Shown here: positions 15,476 to 23,248 of the stretch, in pieces
Position numbering within the stretch: position 1 is the first letter of the stretch
How the letters are laid out: every line of letters begins with the position of its first letter
Notes under the pieces: generated by a model
Databases searched by the model: none
What the model was told of the DNA's origin: nothing
What the model saw: the letters and a program-made list of their open reading frames with translations, nothing else
Assembly (NCBI GenBank): GCA_013297725.1
Contig: JAAFIB010000023.1
Coordinates: 1-36,360 of the forward strand
Direction: 5' to 3'
Length of the DNA stretch: 36,360 bases
Source of the DNA: Sphingomonadales bacterium
Lineage (GTDB): Bacteria; Pseudomonadota; Alphaproteobacteria; Sphingomonadales; Sphingomonadaceae
Position numbers and translations under genes: made by a program

Positions 15476-17920
15476 GTGGCTGAACTCCCCAAAAAAGCGA
15501 AGGTCGTTATCGTTGGTGGCGGTGTTATCGGCTGTTCCATTGCGTATCATCTGACCAAGATCGGTTGGGACGATGTTGTGCTGCTGGAACGCAAGCAATT
15601 GACCAGCGGCACCACTTGGCATGCGGCGGGTCTTGTCGGGCAACTGCGCCCGTCGATCAACATGACCAAGCTCGCCAAATATACCGGCGAGCTTTACCGC
15701 GGGCTAGAGGCCGAGACGGGCCAAGCAACCGGATACCGGCAGTGCGGTTCGATCTCTATGGCGACCAATCAGGAACGGTTCGAGGAACTGAAACGCAGTG
15801 CGTCGATGGCCAAGGTATTTGATCTGCCCGTCCATGTCGTGACGCCAGACGAGATCAAGGCGATGGCAAACATCGTCAATGTCGACGATGTCGTCGGCGG
15901 CATCCACATCCCCAGCGATGGCTATGCCAATGCGGTCGACATAACACAGGCACTGGCCAAGGGCGCGCGGACCGGCGGCGCAAAGATATTTGAGAACACC
16001 AAAGTCACTAAGATCCGCCACAATAATGAACGGGTAACCGGCGTTGATACCGATGAAGGCAGCATCGATGCGGACTATGTCGTCATTTGCGGCGGCATGT
16101 GGACGCGCGATCTCGCGGCCAGCATTGGCGTCGCCGCCCCCCTGCACGCTTGCGAGCATTATTATGTGCTGTTCGAAGGCGTTGAGGGCATCGACAACAC
16201 GCTACCCGTGCTGCGCGACTACGACTATTGCGGTTATTACAAATACGATGCGGGCAAGCTGCTTGTGGGCGCCTTTGAGCCCAATGCGCGGCCCTGGGGC
16301 ATGGACGGCATCTCCGAAGATTTCTGCTTCGATGAAATCGCCGGTAGTTTTGAACATTTCGAACCGTTGCTGATGGACGCCATGCGCCGCGTGCCTGCAC
16401 TTGAAAAAGCAGGCATCCAGAAATTCTTCTGCGGCCCCGAAAGCTTCACGCCCGATGTGCGCTATCATTTGGGCGAGGCTCCAGAACTCAAAGGCTGTTT
16501 CGTTGCTGCTGGCCTCAACTCCATCGGCCTGCAATCGGCGGGCGGCGTGGGCAAAGTGATGGCGGACTGGATCCGCGATGGCATTCCGCCTGCGGACTTG
16601 TGGACTGTCGATATCCGCCGCAACATGCCGTTCCAGATCAACCGCAAATATCTGCGCGAACGTGTGACCGAAAGTCTCGGCCTGCTGTACGCGACGCACT
16701 ATCCGTTCAAGCAGTATGAAACCGCGCGGGGCGTGCGGAAATCTGCATTGCACGACCGGCTGGTCGCAGCAGGCGCTTGTTTTGGCGAAGCATTCGGCTG
16801 GGAACGTGCGAACTGGTACGGCGAACCGGGCAGTACACCCAAATATGAATATAGCTATGGCCGCCAAAACTGGTTCGATGCCAATGCCGCCGAATGCAAA
16901 GCGGTGCGGGAAGCGGTCGGTCTGTTCGACCAATCAAGCTTTGCCAAATTCCGTCTTGAAGGCCGCGACGCGATGACTGTGCTCAATCGCGTCTGCGCCA
17001 ATGATGTCGATGTCGCACCGGGCAAACTGGTTTATACACAGTGGCTGAATGAGAAAGGCGGCATTGAAGCGGATCTTACCGTCACCCGCCTTTCGGAAAC
17101 CGCCTATCTAATCGTGACGGGCGCAGAGACTGAGACCAAGGATTTCAACTGGCTGAAACGTCACACGCCAGCTGATGCGCATGCGGTGCTGACCAACATA
17201 ACATCTGGCATGGGTGTCATCTCGATAATGGGACCGAACAGCCGTGCATTGTTACAGTCGCTGACCCCCAATGATCTGTCGCATGAGGCGTTTCCGTTTG
17301 CGACCAGCCAAGAGATCGAACTCGGCTACGCCATCGTGCGGGCATCGCGGATCACCTATGTCGGGGAGCTAGGTTGGGAGCTTTATATCCCCACCGAATT
17401 TATGACCGGAGTGTATGACGAGATCGTTGCGGCGGGCGCGGCATTTGGCCTGAAACATTGCGGCTATCACGCACTCAATGCGCTGCGCATGGAAAAGGGT
17501 TATCGCCACTGGGGCCATGATATCACCGATGAAGATACCCCGTTGGAGGCTGGCCTTGGCTTTGCAGTGAAGATGGACAAAGCGGGCGGCTTTATCGGTC
17601 GCAATGCGCTTTTGAAGCAAAAGGAAGAGGGGCTGAAACAGCGGCTTGTTCAATTCCTGCTCAAAGACCCGCAGCCTATGCTCTATCATAACGAACCCGT
17701 CTGGCAGAGCGACCGCATCGCGGGCTATATCCGTTCGGGCATGTACACTCATGGCCTCGGCGGAGCGTGCGGGCTTGGTTATGTCACTGCGGCTGACGGC
17801 GGCGTAGTCGGGCCGATTGGTCCTGACGACTTTGAAATCGAAATTGCGGGCGTGCGCTATCCTGTCACTGCATCGCTGAAACCTATGTACGACCCCACAA
17901 ACACCCGGATCAAAATCTGA
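15476..17920 (+). CDS. Dimethylglycine/sarcosine dehydrogenase-like FAD-GcvT fusion protein (second copy)
   Basis: 814 residues from a GTG start, 5 nt after the first copy. Same architecture: KVVIVGGGVIGCSIAYHL, covalent-FAD motif TSGTTWHAAG, FAO domain (about 365-425) and GcvT domains with TYVGELGWELYIPTE and MYTHGLGGACGLGYV. The sequence after the FAD-His (LVGQLRPSINMTKLAKYT) is the form seen in ordinary sarcosine/dimethylglycine dehydrogenases, whereas the first copy has QCPNITGSYN there. The two copies therefore probably act on different intermediates of one pathway, for example successive N-methyl groups, or form a pair. Electrons would go to electron-transfer flavoprotein; no etf genes are in the window. 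Confidence 0.91.
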   Translation: MAELPKKAKVVIVGGGVIGCSIAYHLTKIGWDDVVLLERKQLTSGTTWHAAGLVGQLRPSINMTKLAKYTGELYRGLEAETGQATGYRQCGSISMATNQERFEELKRSASMAKVFDLPVHVVTPDEIKAMANIVNVDDVVGGIHIPSDGYANAVDITQALAKGARTGGAKIFENTKVTKIRHNNERVTGVDTDEGSIDADYVVICGGMWTRDLAASIGVAAPLHACEHYYVLFEGVEGIDNTLPVLRDYDYCGYYKYDAGKLLVGAFEPNARPWGMDGISEDFCFDEIAGSFEHFEPLLMDAMRRVPALEKAGIQKFFCGPESFTPDVRYHLGEAPELKGCFVAAGLNSIGLQSAGGVGKVMADWIRDGIPPADLWTVDIRRNMPFQINRKYLRERVTESLGLLYATHYPFKQYETARGVRKSALHDRLVAAGACFGEAFGWERANWYGEPGSTPKYEYSYGRQNWFDANAAECKAVREAVGLFDQSSFAKFRLEGRDAMTVLNRVCANDVDVAPGKLVYTQWLNEKGGIEADLTVTRLSETAYLIVTGAETETKDFNWLKRHTPADAHAVLTNITSGMGVISIMGPNSRALLQSLTPNDLSHEAFPFATSQEIELGYAIVRASRITYVGELGWELYIPTEFMTGVYDEIVAAGAAFGLKHCGYHALNALRMEKGYRHWGHDITDEDTPLEAGLGFAVKMDKAGGFIGRNALLKQKEEGLKQRLVQFLLKDPQPMLYHNEPVWQSDRIAGYIRSGMYTHGLGGACGLGYVTAADGGVVGPIGPDDFEIEIAGVRYPVTASLKPMYDPTNTRIKI

Positions 17921-19170
17921 TGTCTGAAACGCAAAGCCAATTAATGCAGCGCCTCGCCGCCAATACGCGGGTGGGGTATAGCTTTGACCAAGAATTCTAC
18001 GCAAGCGATGCGGTGTTCAAGGCCGACATGGACCAGATCATCAGCCGCAAATGGATCGTCGCAGGTCATGTTTCTCGCATCCCCAACAAGGGCGACTATT
18101 TCCTGTTCAAAATTGGCGGTGAACAGATTATCGTCATCCGCGAGAATGCCGACAGCGTCCGTGCGTTTTTCAATGTGTGCCGCCACAGGGGGTCGACTAT
18201 CTGTCAGGCGGAAAGCGGAAACGCGCCGCGCCTTGTCTGCCCTTATCACGCTTGGACCTTCGGGTTGGATGGACGCCTGATCTCCGCACGGCTGATGCCA
18301 GAGGATTTTGACAAGGCCGAAAACAGTCTGTTTCCTTGCCATATCCGCGTTTTCCATGGGCTGATCTTCATCAACATGAGTGAGGATGAGCTCGATGATT
18401 TCGACGAGACTTTTGGCGATTTGGGACCAATTCTCGACTATCATGGCATGGCTGAAGCGCGCATCGCGCATGCGGGCAGCTACCCGACCACCGCCAATTG
18501 GAAACTGGTGATCGAGAATTTCTTCGAATGTTATCACTGCGTGCCGTCACATCCCGAATTTTGCTCCATGCATGCATCGGAATCGATTGTTGCGGTGGGT
18601 GCCGGGCCAAGCTCCGGACCCGCCGACGCAATTGCTAGCTTCGCGCCCAAGTTAAAGGCATGGGAAGAAAGCGCAGCAGCACTTGGCCGCCCTATCGGTA
18701 CGATCGACGATGCGCCGGGCAGCAGCCACCTGCGCATATTGATGCAGCGGATGAACAAAGAAGGATGGGCCGCCGAAACGCAAGACGGAACTGCGCCGTC
18801 GCCGTTGATGGGCAAGCGTACCAAGCCCGATGGTGGGCGCATGCACCTAAGTTTTAGCCCGTTTAGCCAGATTGTCGCGGACGATCATTTTGTCATCCTG
18901 TTCCAGTTCACGCCGCGCAGTGCGCTTGCCTCTGACGTTGAAATGATCTGGCTTGTCGATGGCCGCGCAACCGAGGATCAGGTCGATATCGACAAGATGA
19001 TCTGGGGCTATCACGCCACCACCACGCAGGACAAAATCATCACCGAGAATAATCAAAATGGCATCATGTCCAGCAGATACCGTCCGGGCCGCTATTCAGA
19101 GCAAGAGGGCAGCGTGATCAACTTTCAGAAATGGTATCTCAACCAATTCGGGCTTGAGCGCGCCGAGTGA
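17920..19170 (+). CDS. Rieske non-heme iron oxygenase, alpha subunit (betaine demethylase-like)
   Basis: 416 residues; the ATG overlaps the previous stop by one base (TGATG). The Rieske [2Fe-2S] ligands are Cys87/His89 (CRHRG) and Cys107/His110 (CPYHAW). The mononuclear iron site is His206 and His211 in FFECYHCVPSHPEF, with an Asp near 371 in TTTQDKIITENN. The ECYHCxxxH wording is that of GbcA glycine-betaine and stachydrine demethylase-type oxygenases, which hydroxylate an N-methyl group so that it leaves as formaldehyde. Between N-demethylating flavoproteins and C1-transfer enzymes, an N-demethylation role fits well. No ferredoxin or reductase gene (GbcB-type) is encoded beside it, so electrons must come from a partner elsewhere. 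Confidence 0.92.
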   Translation: MSETQSQLMQRLAANTRVGYSFDQEFYASDAVFKADMDQIISRKWIVAGHVSRIPNKGDYFLFKIGGEQIIVIRENADSVRAFFNVCRHRGSTICQAESGNAPRLVCPYHAWTFGLDGRLISARLMPEDFDKAENSLFPCHIRVFHGLIFINMSEDELDDFDETFGDLGPILDYHGMAEARIAHAGSYPTTANWKLVIENFFECYHCVPSHPEFCSMHASESIVAVGAGPSSGPADAIASFAPKLKAWEESAAALGRPIGTIDDAPGSSHLRILMQRMNKEGWAAETQDGTAPSPLMGKRTKPDGGRMHLSFSPFSQIVADDHFVILFQFTPRSALASDVEMIWLVDGRATEDQVDIDKMIWGYHATTTQDKIITENNQNGIMSSRYRPGRYSEQEGSVINFQKWYLNQFGLERAE

Positions 19171-20246
19171 GCATTGCAACCACCATGCACGCGGTATTAC
19201 TGACCGGTCATGGCGGGTATGAAAAGCTCGTGTTGCGGGATGATGTGCCCGTGCCAATGCCCGGACAAGGCGATGTCCTGATCCGCATTGGCGCAGCGGC
19301 AGTCAACAACACCGACATCAACACGCGGATTGGCTGGTATTCAAAGGCTGTGGCTGAGGCGACCAATGCGAGTGCAGCAACCGGCATAGACGGCGCGGGC
19401 AATGATGGCTGGTTGGGTGCAGCTTTCGCCTTTCCGCGCATTCAGGGGGCGGATGCTTGCGGACGGATTGTTTCAGTGGGGCAGGGTGTTGACCCGGCGC
19501 GGATTGGCGAACGGGTGCTGGTCGAGCCTGCATTTCGCGGCAACAGCAAATATGACATCCGCTATTTCGGTTCTGAAGTCGATGGAGCCTTTGCCGACTA
19601 TGCCTGTGTCCCTTCGGCCCACGCCCACGCGATAGAATCGCCGCTCTCCGACGTAGAGCTCGCAAGCTTTCCCTGCGCTTATGCCACCGCTGAAAACATC
19701 CTCACCCGTATCGGCCTGATGGCAGGAGAGTGCGTGCTGATCACCGGCGCATCTGGAGGCGTGGGTTCCGCCGCTGTGCAGCTCGCCAACAGGCGCGGAG
19801 CGGAGGTGATCGCGATGGCCAGCAGCGACAAGGCCGAAGCCGTCCGTGCTCTGGGTGCAACGCATATTATCCCTCGCGATGCTGATCTGGTCGCGCTGTT
19901 CGGCCAAGAGCATTTCGACGCCGCTGTCGACATCGTTGGCGGTATACAGTTCGGCGCTATCCTGAATACACTCAAACGTGGTGGCCGCTATGGCGTGTCG
20001 GGCGCAATCGCAGGCCCCATTGTCGACCTTGATCTGCGGACGCTTTACCTGAAAGACCTGCGCTTAATTGGCTGTACAGTTCTGGAGCCTGAGGTTTTTG
20101 CAAAGCTGGTCGGCTATATCGAACGCGGCGAGATCAGGCCTATGGTCGCGGCAGCCTTTGGACTGGCCGATATCGTTGCGGCGCAGGAAGCATTTTTGAC
20201 TAAGCAACATGTGGGGAAGATAGTTTTGACCGGCTGGTCCGACTAG
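19167..20246 (+). CDS. MDR-family NAD(P)H:quinone oxidoreductase / zinc-type alcohol dehydrogenase homologue
   Basis: 359 residues from a GTG start overlapping the Rieske stop (GTGA). A GroES-like N-terminal domain (MHAVLLTGHGGYEKL, then GDVLIRIGAAAVNNTDI) is followed by a Rossmann domain with VLITGASGGVGSAAVQLA. The four-Cys structural zinc loop of alcohol dehydrogenases is absent, so the protein is nearer the quinone-oxidoreductase / acryloyl-CoA reductase side of the family. An insertion near residues 60-75 (SNASAATGIDGAGND-like) is unusual for short quinone reductases. It probably reduces an unsaturated or carbonyl intermediate of the pathway. Confidence 0.86.
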   Translation: MSIATTMHAVLLTGHGGYEKLVLRDDVPVPMPGQGDVLIRIGAAAVNNTDINTRIGWYSKAVAEATNASAATGIDGAGNDGWLGAAFAFPRIQGADACGRIVSVGQGVDPARIGERVLVEPAFRGNSKYDIRYFGSEVDGAFADYACVPSAHAHAIESPLSDVELASFPCAYATAENILTRIGLMAGECVLITGASGGVGSAAVQLANRRGAEVIAMASSDKAEAVRALGATHIIPRDADLVALFGQEHFDAAVDIVGGIQFGAILNTLKRGGRYGVSGAIAGPIVDLDLRTLYLKDLRLIGCTVLEPEVFAKLVGYIERGEIRPMVAAAFGLADIVAAQEAFLTKQHVGKIVLTGWSD

Positions 20247-20281
20247 GGCAATCGGATTAATGACAACGGAGAGGGAGCAAA

Positions 20282-20317
20282 ATGACAATATCAGATCGAG
20301 GTTTAGCCAATGGCTGA
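20282..20317 (+). other. Eleven-codon upstream ORF overlapping the enoyl-CoA hydratase start
   Basis: ATG 20282 has a strong Shine-Dalgarno (GGAGAGGGAG, ending just upstream) and encodes [11 protein letters not shown] before TGA at 20315-20317, which overlaps the next gene's ATG (20310). The strong ribosome site belongs to this mini-ORF rather than to the hydratase, which has only GAGG 8 nt upstream. It could couple translation across the 63-nt gap or be chance. Confidence 0.3.
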
Positions 20318-21107
20318 CACACTACCCAATTTGAATTTCATGCTGGCCGCGGCACAAGGCGATGTCCTTGTCGTCACGCTCAATCGTGCGGATAAACGCA
20401 ATGCGCTCTCCGCTGCATTCATTGAAGAAATCTGTTCTTTGTTCGAATGGGTCCGCCGCACCGAAGCCGTCCGCGCTGTCGTGATGAAGGCAGATGGCAG
20501 CGTCTTCTGCGCAGGGCTGGACCTGATCGAGCATCATCTGGAAGACCGCAGCGCAACCGACTTCATGTATATCTGCCGCCGGTGGCATGCCGCTTTTGAT
20601 GCCATTCAGCATTGCGGAAAGCCTGTGGTGGGCGCGCTGAACGGTGCCGTTGTCGGCGGTGGGCTGGAGCTCGCATCATCCTTCCACATCCGTGTAGCAG
20701 ACCAGACGACTTACTTTGCCCTACCCGAAGGGCAGCGCGGCATCTTTACTGGTGGCGGTGCCACAGTTCGTGTGGCTGGCCTCGTTGGCGAAGCGCGGAT
20801 GGTCGATATGATGCTCACCGGCCGGGTCTATTCGGGCGATGAGGCTGTCAATGTAGGCCTATGCCAATATCTGGTCGAGGGATCGAGCTTTGACAAGGCG
20901 ATGGAGATCGCCAGCAAAGCGGCGGAAAACCCGCCGCTGTCCAACTTCGCAATCACATCCGGCATCGCGCATATCGGCAATATGGCATCGGGCGATGCCT
21001 ATTATGCCGAGGCCTTTATCGCAGGGATCACCAACACCCAGCCTGCGTCAAAGGACCGTCTGGCCGCCTTTATGAACAAGACGGCCGCCAAAGTGGTAAA
21101 GGAGTAA
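20310..21107 (+). CDS. Enoyl-CoA hydratase/isomerase (crotonase) family protein
   Basis: 265 residues. Crotonase oxyanion-hole segments are FCAGLDL (near 70) and [12 protein letters not shown]. Both acid/base glutamates of true hydratases are present with the usual 20-residue spacing: Glu120 in GGGLELA and Glu140 in ALPEGQRG. It would add water to, or isomerise, an acyl-CoA made from the demethylated or deaminated carbon skeleton. No CoA ligase or acyl-CoA dehydrogenase is encoded nearby. In the DMSP demethylation pathway the crotonase DmdD hydrates methylthioacryloyl-CoA, and crotonobetainyl-CoA hydratase is another onium-linked crotonase, so both are alternatives. It lies 7 nt upstream of the DmdA-like gene. 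Confidence 0.9.
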   Translation: MADTLPNLNFMLAAAQGDVLVVTLNRADKRNALSAAFIEEICSLFEWVRRTEAVRAVVMKADGSVFCAGLDLIEHHLEDRSATDFMYICRRWHAAFDAIQHCGKPVVGALNGAVVGGGLELASSFHIRVADQTTYFALPEGQRGIFTGGGATVRVAGLVGEARMVDMMLTGRVYSGDEAVNVGLCQYLVEGSSFDKAMEIASKAAENPPLSNFAITSGIAHIGNMASGDAYYAEAFIAGITNTQPASKDRLAAFMNKTAAKVVKE

Positions 21108-21114
21108 AAAGCGC

Positions 21115-22218
21115 ATGTTCTCATTCTCTCCAACTTTGCGCGTGCGGCCATCGCCCTTTTTTGACTCAGCCGTGGCTGAAGGGATGGTCTCGGCAAATAT
21201 CTATAACCGCATGATCATGCCGACATCCTATGGTGATCCGGAGGGAGAGTATTGGCGGCTGATCAACGGCGTGTCGCAATGGGACGTAGGCGTAGAGCGC
21301 CAAGTGCAGCTAAAGGGTCCGGATGCGGGTACGCTGGCGCAGATTCTCAGCCCGCGTAACCTGTCTAAATGCAAGGTTGGCCAGGGCAAATATGTGCCGC
21401 TATGCAATCATCGTGGCACCGTCATCAACGATCCTATTTTACTGAAACTGGCTGATGACTTGTATTGGTTTTCAATTGCGGACAGTGACATCTGGTTCTG
21501 GGCGAGCGCGATTGCGGCGGAGCGCGGGCTTAATGTAGAAATCAGCGAGCCCGATGTCTCACCCATGGCTATTCAGGGGCCAAAGGCCGAAGATGTCGTT
21601 GCCCACGTGATGGGCGATTGGGTGCGTGACATCAAATATTTCTGGTTCAAAGAAACCGAGATCAATGGCATTCCTGTAGCCGTGCAGCGATCCGGCTGGT
21701 CAAAACAGGGCGGGTTTGAAATCTATCTGAAAGACGGCAGCCGCGGCACCGAACTGTGGAACATCTTTAAGGAGGCTGGGCAGTCCTGGGGCATTGGCCC
21801 AGGCGCACCTGCCACACCAGAACGAGTTGAAAGCGGCCTGGTATCGGTTGGCGGCGATACGGATGAGAACACAAATCCATTTGAAGTGCGGCTTGGCCAG
21901 TATGTAAATCTTGACGTCCCAGATGATGTGATAGGGATAGAAGCGCTGCGGCGGATCAATCAGGAAGGCGTAAAGCGCCATCAGCTGGGCATTATCTTGA
22001 ACGGAGACACGCCTTCACCGCTGGGCATTCGCACCGAAGAGATTGTCCATAATGGGTCTGTCGTGGGCAAAATGACCATCTGTGTTTGGTCCCCACGCAT
22101 GAAAGCCAATATCGGCTACGCGTTGATTTCATCCTCCGTCCCGGTGGGCGAGGTCGTTATTGTCGCGCGCCCAAGTGGCCCGGTGAATGCGCAGCTTGTT
22201 GAGCTCCCGTTCCTGTGA
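21115..22218 (+). CDS. DmdA-like GcvT-family tetrahydrofolate methyltransferase
   Basis: 367 residues, the size of DmdA (DMSP demethylase) and shorter than the LigM/DesA O-demethylases. DmdA-like wording runs through the protein: NRMIMPT near residue 30, WDVGVERQVQLKG, SPRNLSKCKVGQGKY, FSIADSDIWFWA and, centred on Trp195, SGWSKQGGFEIYL. These enzymes move a methyl group from an onium or methoxy donor to THF, giving 5-methyl-THF. The stretch that I recall as SYGND in DmdA reads VSVGGDTDEN here, so a substrate other than DMSP is quite possible. AAAGGAG lies about 10 nt upstream. The MetF-like gene overlaps its stop, matching its expected product. Glycine-cleavage T protein is unlikely, because no gcvH or gcvP is present. 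Confidence 0.82.
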   Translation: MFSFSPTLRVRPSPFFDSAVAEGMVSANIYNRMIMPTSYGDPEGEYWRLINGVSQWDVGVERQVQLKGPDAGTLAQILSPRNLSKCKVGQGKYVPLCNHRGTVINDPILLKLADDLYWFSIADSDIWFWASAIAAERGLNVEISEPDVSPMAIQGPKAEDVVAHVMGDWVRDIKYFWFKETEINGIPVAVQRSGWSKQGGFEIYLKDGSRGTELWNIFKEAGQSWGIGPGAPATPERVESGLVSVGGDTDENTNPFEVRLGQYVNLDVPDDVIGIEALRRINQEGVKRHQLGIILNGDTPSPLGIRTEEIVHNGSVVGKMTICVWSPRMKANIGYALISSSVPVGEVVIVARPSGPVNAQLVELPFL

Positions 22219-23081
22219 GCGTTGAGCCGGCGTTTGATACAATAGCGCGCAGCGTCACTGCGCATTACTCGCTTGAGGTGACGGCAAAGGATGTCCCGGC
22301 GCTGCGCGATGCAGCGCCGATGATCCCGGCAGGCACGCCACTCTCCGTCACCTTCCTGCCCGACGAAGAGTCCGTAGCGCGCATCGCGGCGGTCGTTGCT
22401 GCGCGCAAGATGGGGTTTGAGCCGATGCCGCACTTTTCGGCACGGCGGATCGCCTCACAAACCGATTTTGAGGGTTATCTGCGCGGCGTTGTTGAACAGG
22501 CTCAAGTCACACGCTGTTTCATTGTGGCGGGCGATCCTCCGGCCGCATTGGGGCCGTATTCGGATACGATGTCGCTCATCCAAATCGGCGCTTTTGAAAA
22601 AGTGGGCATAAAGTCGATTGGGATTGGCGGGCATCCCGAAGGGCATCCGATCATGTCGACCGACGAATGCTGGGCGGTGTTGAGCGCGAAAATGGAAGAG
22701 ATTGAGCGGCGCGGCATGGCAGCCTTGATCGTGACTCAATTTGGCTTTGACTCAGATAGAGTGCTGGCGTGGCTTAAGGAACTGCGTGCCCGTGGGATCG
22801 AGGCCCCGGTGCGCATCGGCATTCCGGGCCCGGCCAGCATCCGCCTCCTGCTCCGCTTTGCCACTCGGTGCGGCGTCGGCGCGTCCGCTGCTGTGATGAA
22901 AAAATACGGTGTTTCGATCACAAATTTGTTGGGATCGGCAGGACCGGACAAATTGGTAAACGACTTCGCCAAGGCACTTGGCCCTGATCATGGAAAGGTT
23001 CGGCTGCATTTCTATCCGTTCGGCGGCCTAGTCAAAACGGTCGAGTGGATCAACGGCTACGAGGCGCTGCGCGGGCTTTAA
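22215..23081 (+). CDS. Methylenetetrahydrofolate reductase (MetF-like)
   Basis: 288 residues from a GTG start overlapping the DmdA-like stop (GTGA). It is a TIM-barrel flavoprotein of the MetF family: Glu21 in YSLEVTAKD corresponds to the family's catalytic Glu near the N-terminus, and Asp107 in IVAGDPPA to the folate-binding GD motif. SIGIGGHPEGHP and LIVTQFGFD are typical strands. It interconverts 5-methyl-THF and 5,10-methylene-THF. Last in the demethylation operon, it would run in the oxidising direction to feed methyl groups taken by the DmdA-like enzyme into the C1 pool, as MetF does beside ligM in the vanillate-degrading sphingomonad SYK-6. Confidence 0.9.
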   Translation: MSVEPAFDTIARSVTAHYSLEVTAKDVPALRDAAPMIPAGTPLSVTFLPDEESVARIAAVVAARKMGFEPMPHFSARRIASQTDFEGYLRGVVEQAQVTRCFIVAGDPPAALGPYSDTMSLIQIGAFEKVGIKSIGIGGHPEGHPIMSTDECWAVLSAKMEEIERRGMAALIVTQFGFDSDRVLAWLKELRARGIEAPVRIGIPGPASIRLLLRFATRCGVGASAAVMKKYGVSITNLLGSAGPDKLVNDFAKALGPDHGKVRLHFYPFGGLVKTVEWINGYEALRGL

Positions 23082-23147
23082 TACTCAACGGTTCTGACAT
23101 GGTCGCCTCTTCGGTGCCAACAAGTTTATCCCATGCCGTTCGCTTAA

Positions 23148-23176
23148 TTGACACCGGTGTCTTTTTTGGATAATAT
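23148..23176 (+). promoter_or_regulatory. Sigma70-type promoter with overlapping LacI-type operator, lyase operon
   Basis: TTGACA (23148-23153) and TAATAT (23171-23176) are separated by exactly 17 bp. The 12-bp perfect palindrome GACACCGGTGTC (23150-23161) overlaps the -35 box, so a bound repressor would block the polymerase. The same palindrome occurs before the FAH gene and, degenerate, before the second TonB receptor. Confidence 0.75.
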
Positions 23177-23248
23177 TCTTGTTATTGGGGTAAAACGCGA
23201 TGTTATGCGAAACGCATCGACCCGTATTTCGACTGAAAGGTAATTGCC

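Noticed and set aside
21115-22218. Glycine-cleavage T protein (gcvT)
   Set aside because: No gcvH or gcvP nearby, and the wording (WDVGVERQV, SGWSKQGGFE) is DmdA-like rather than GcvT-like.
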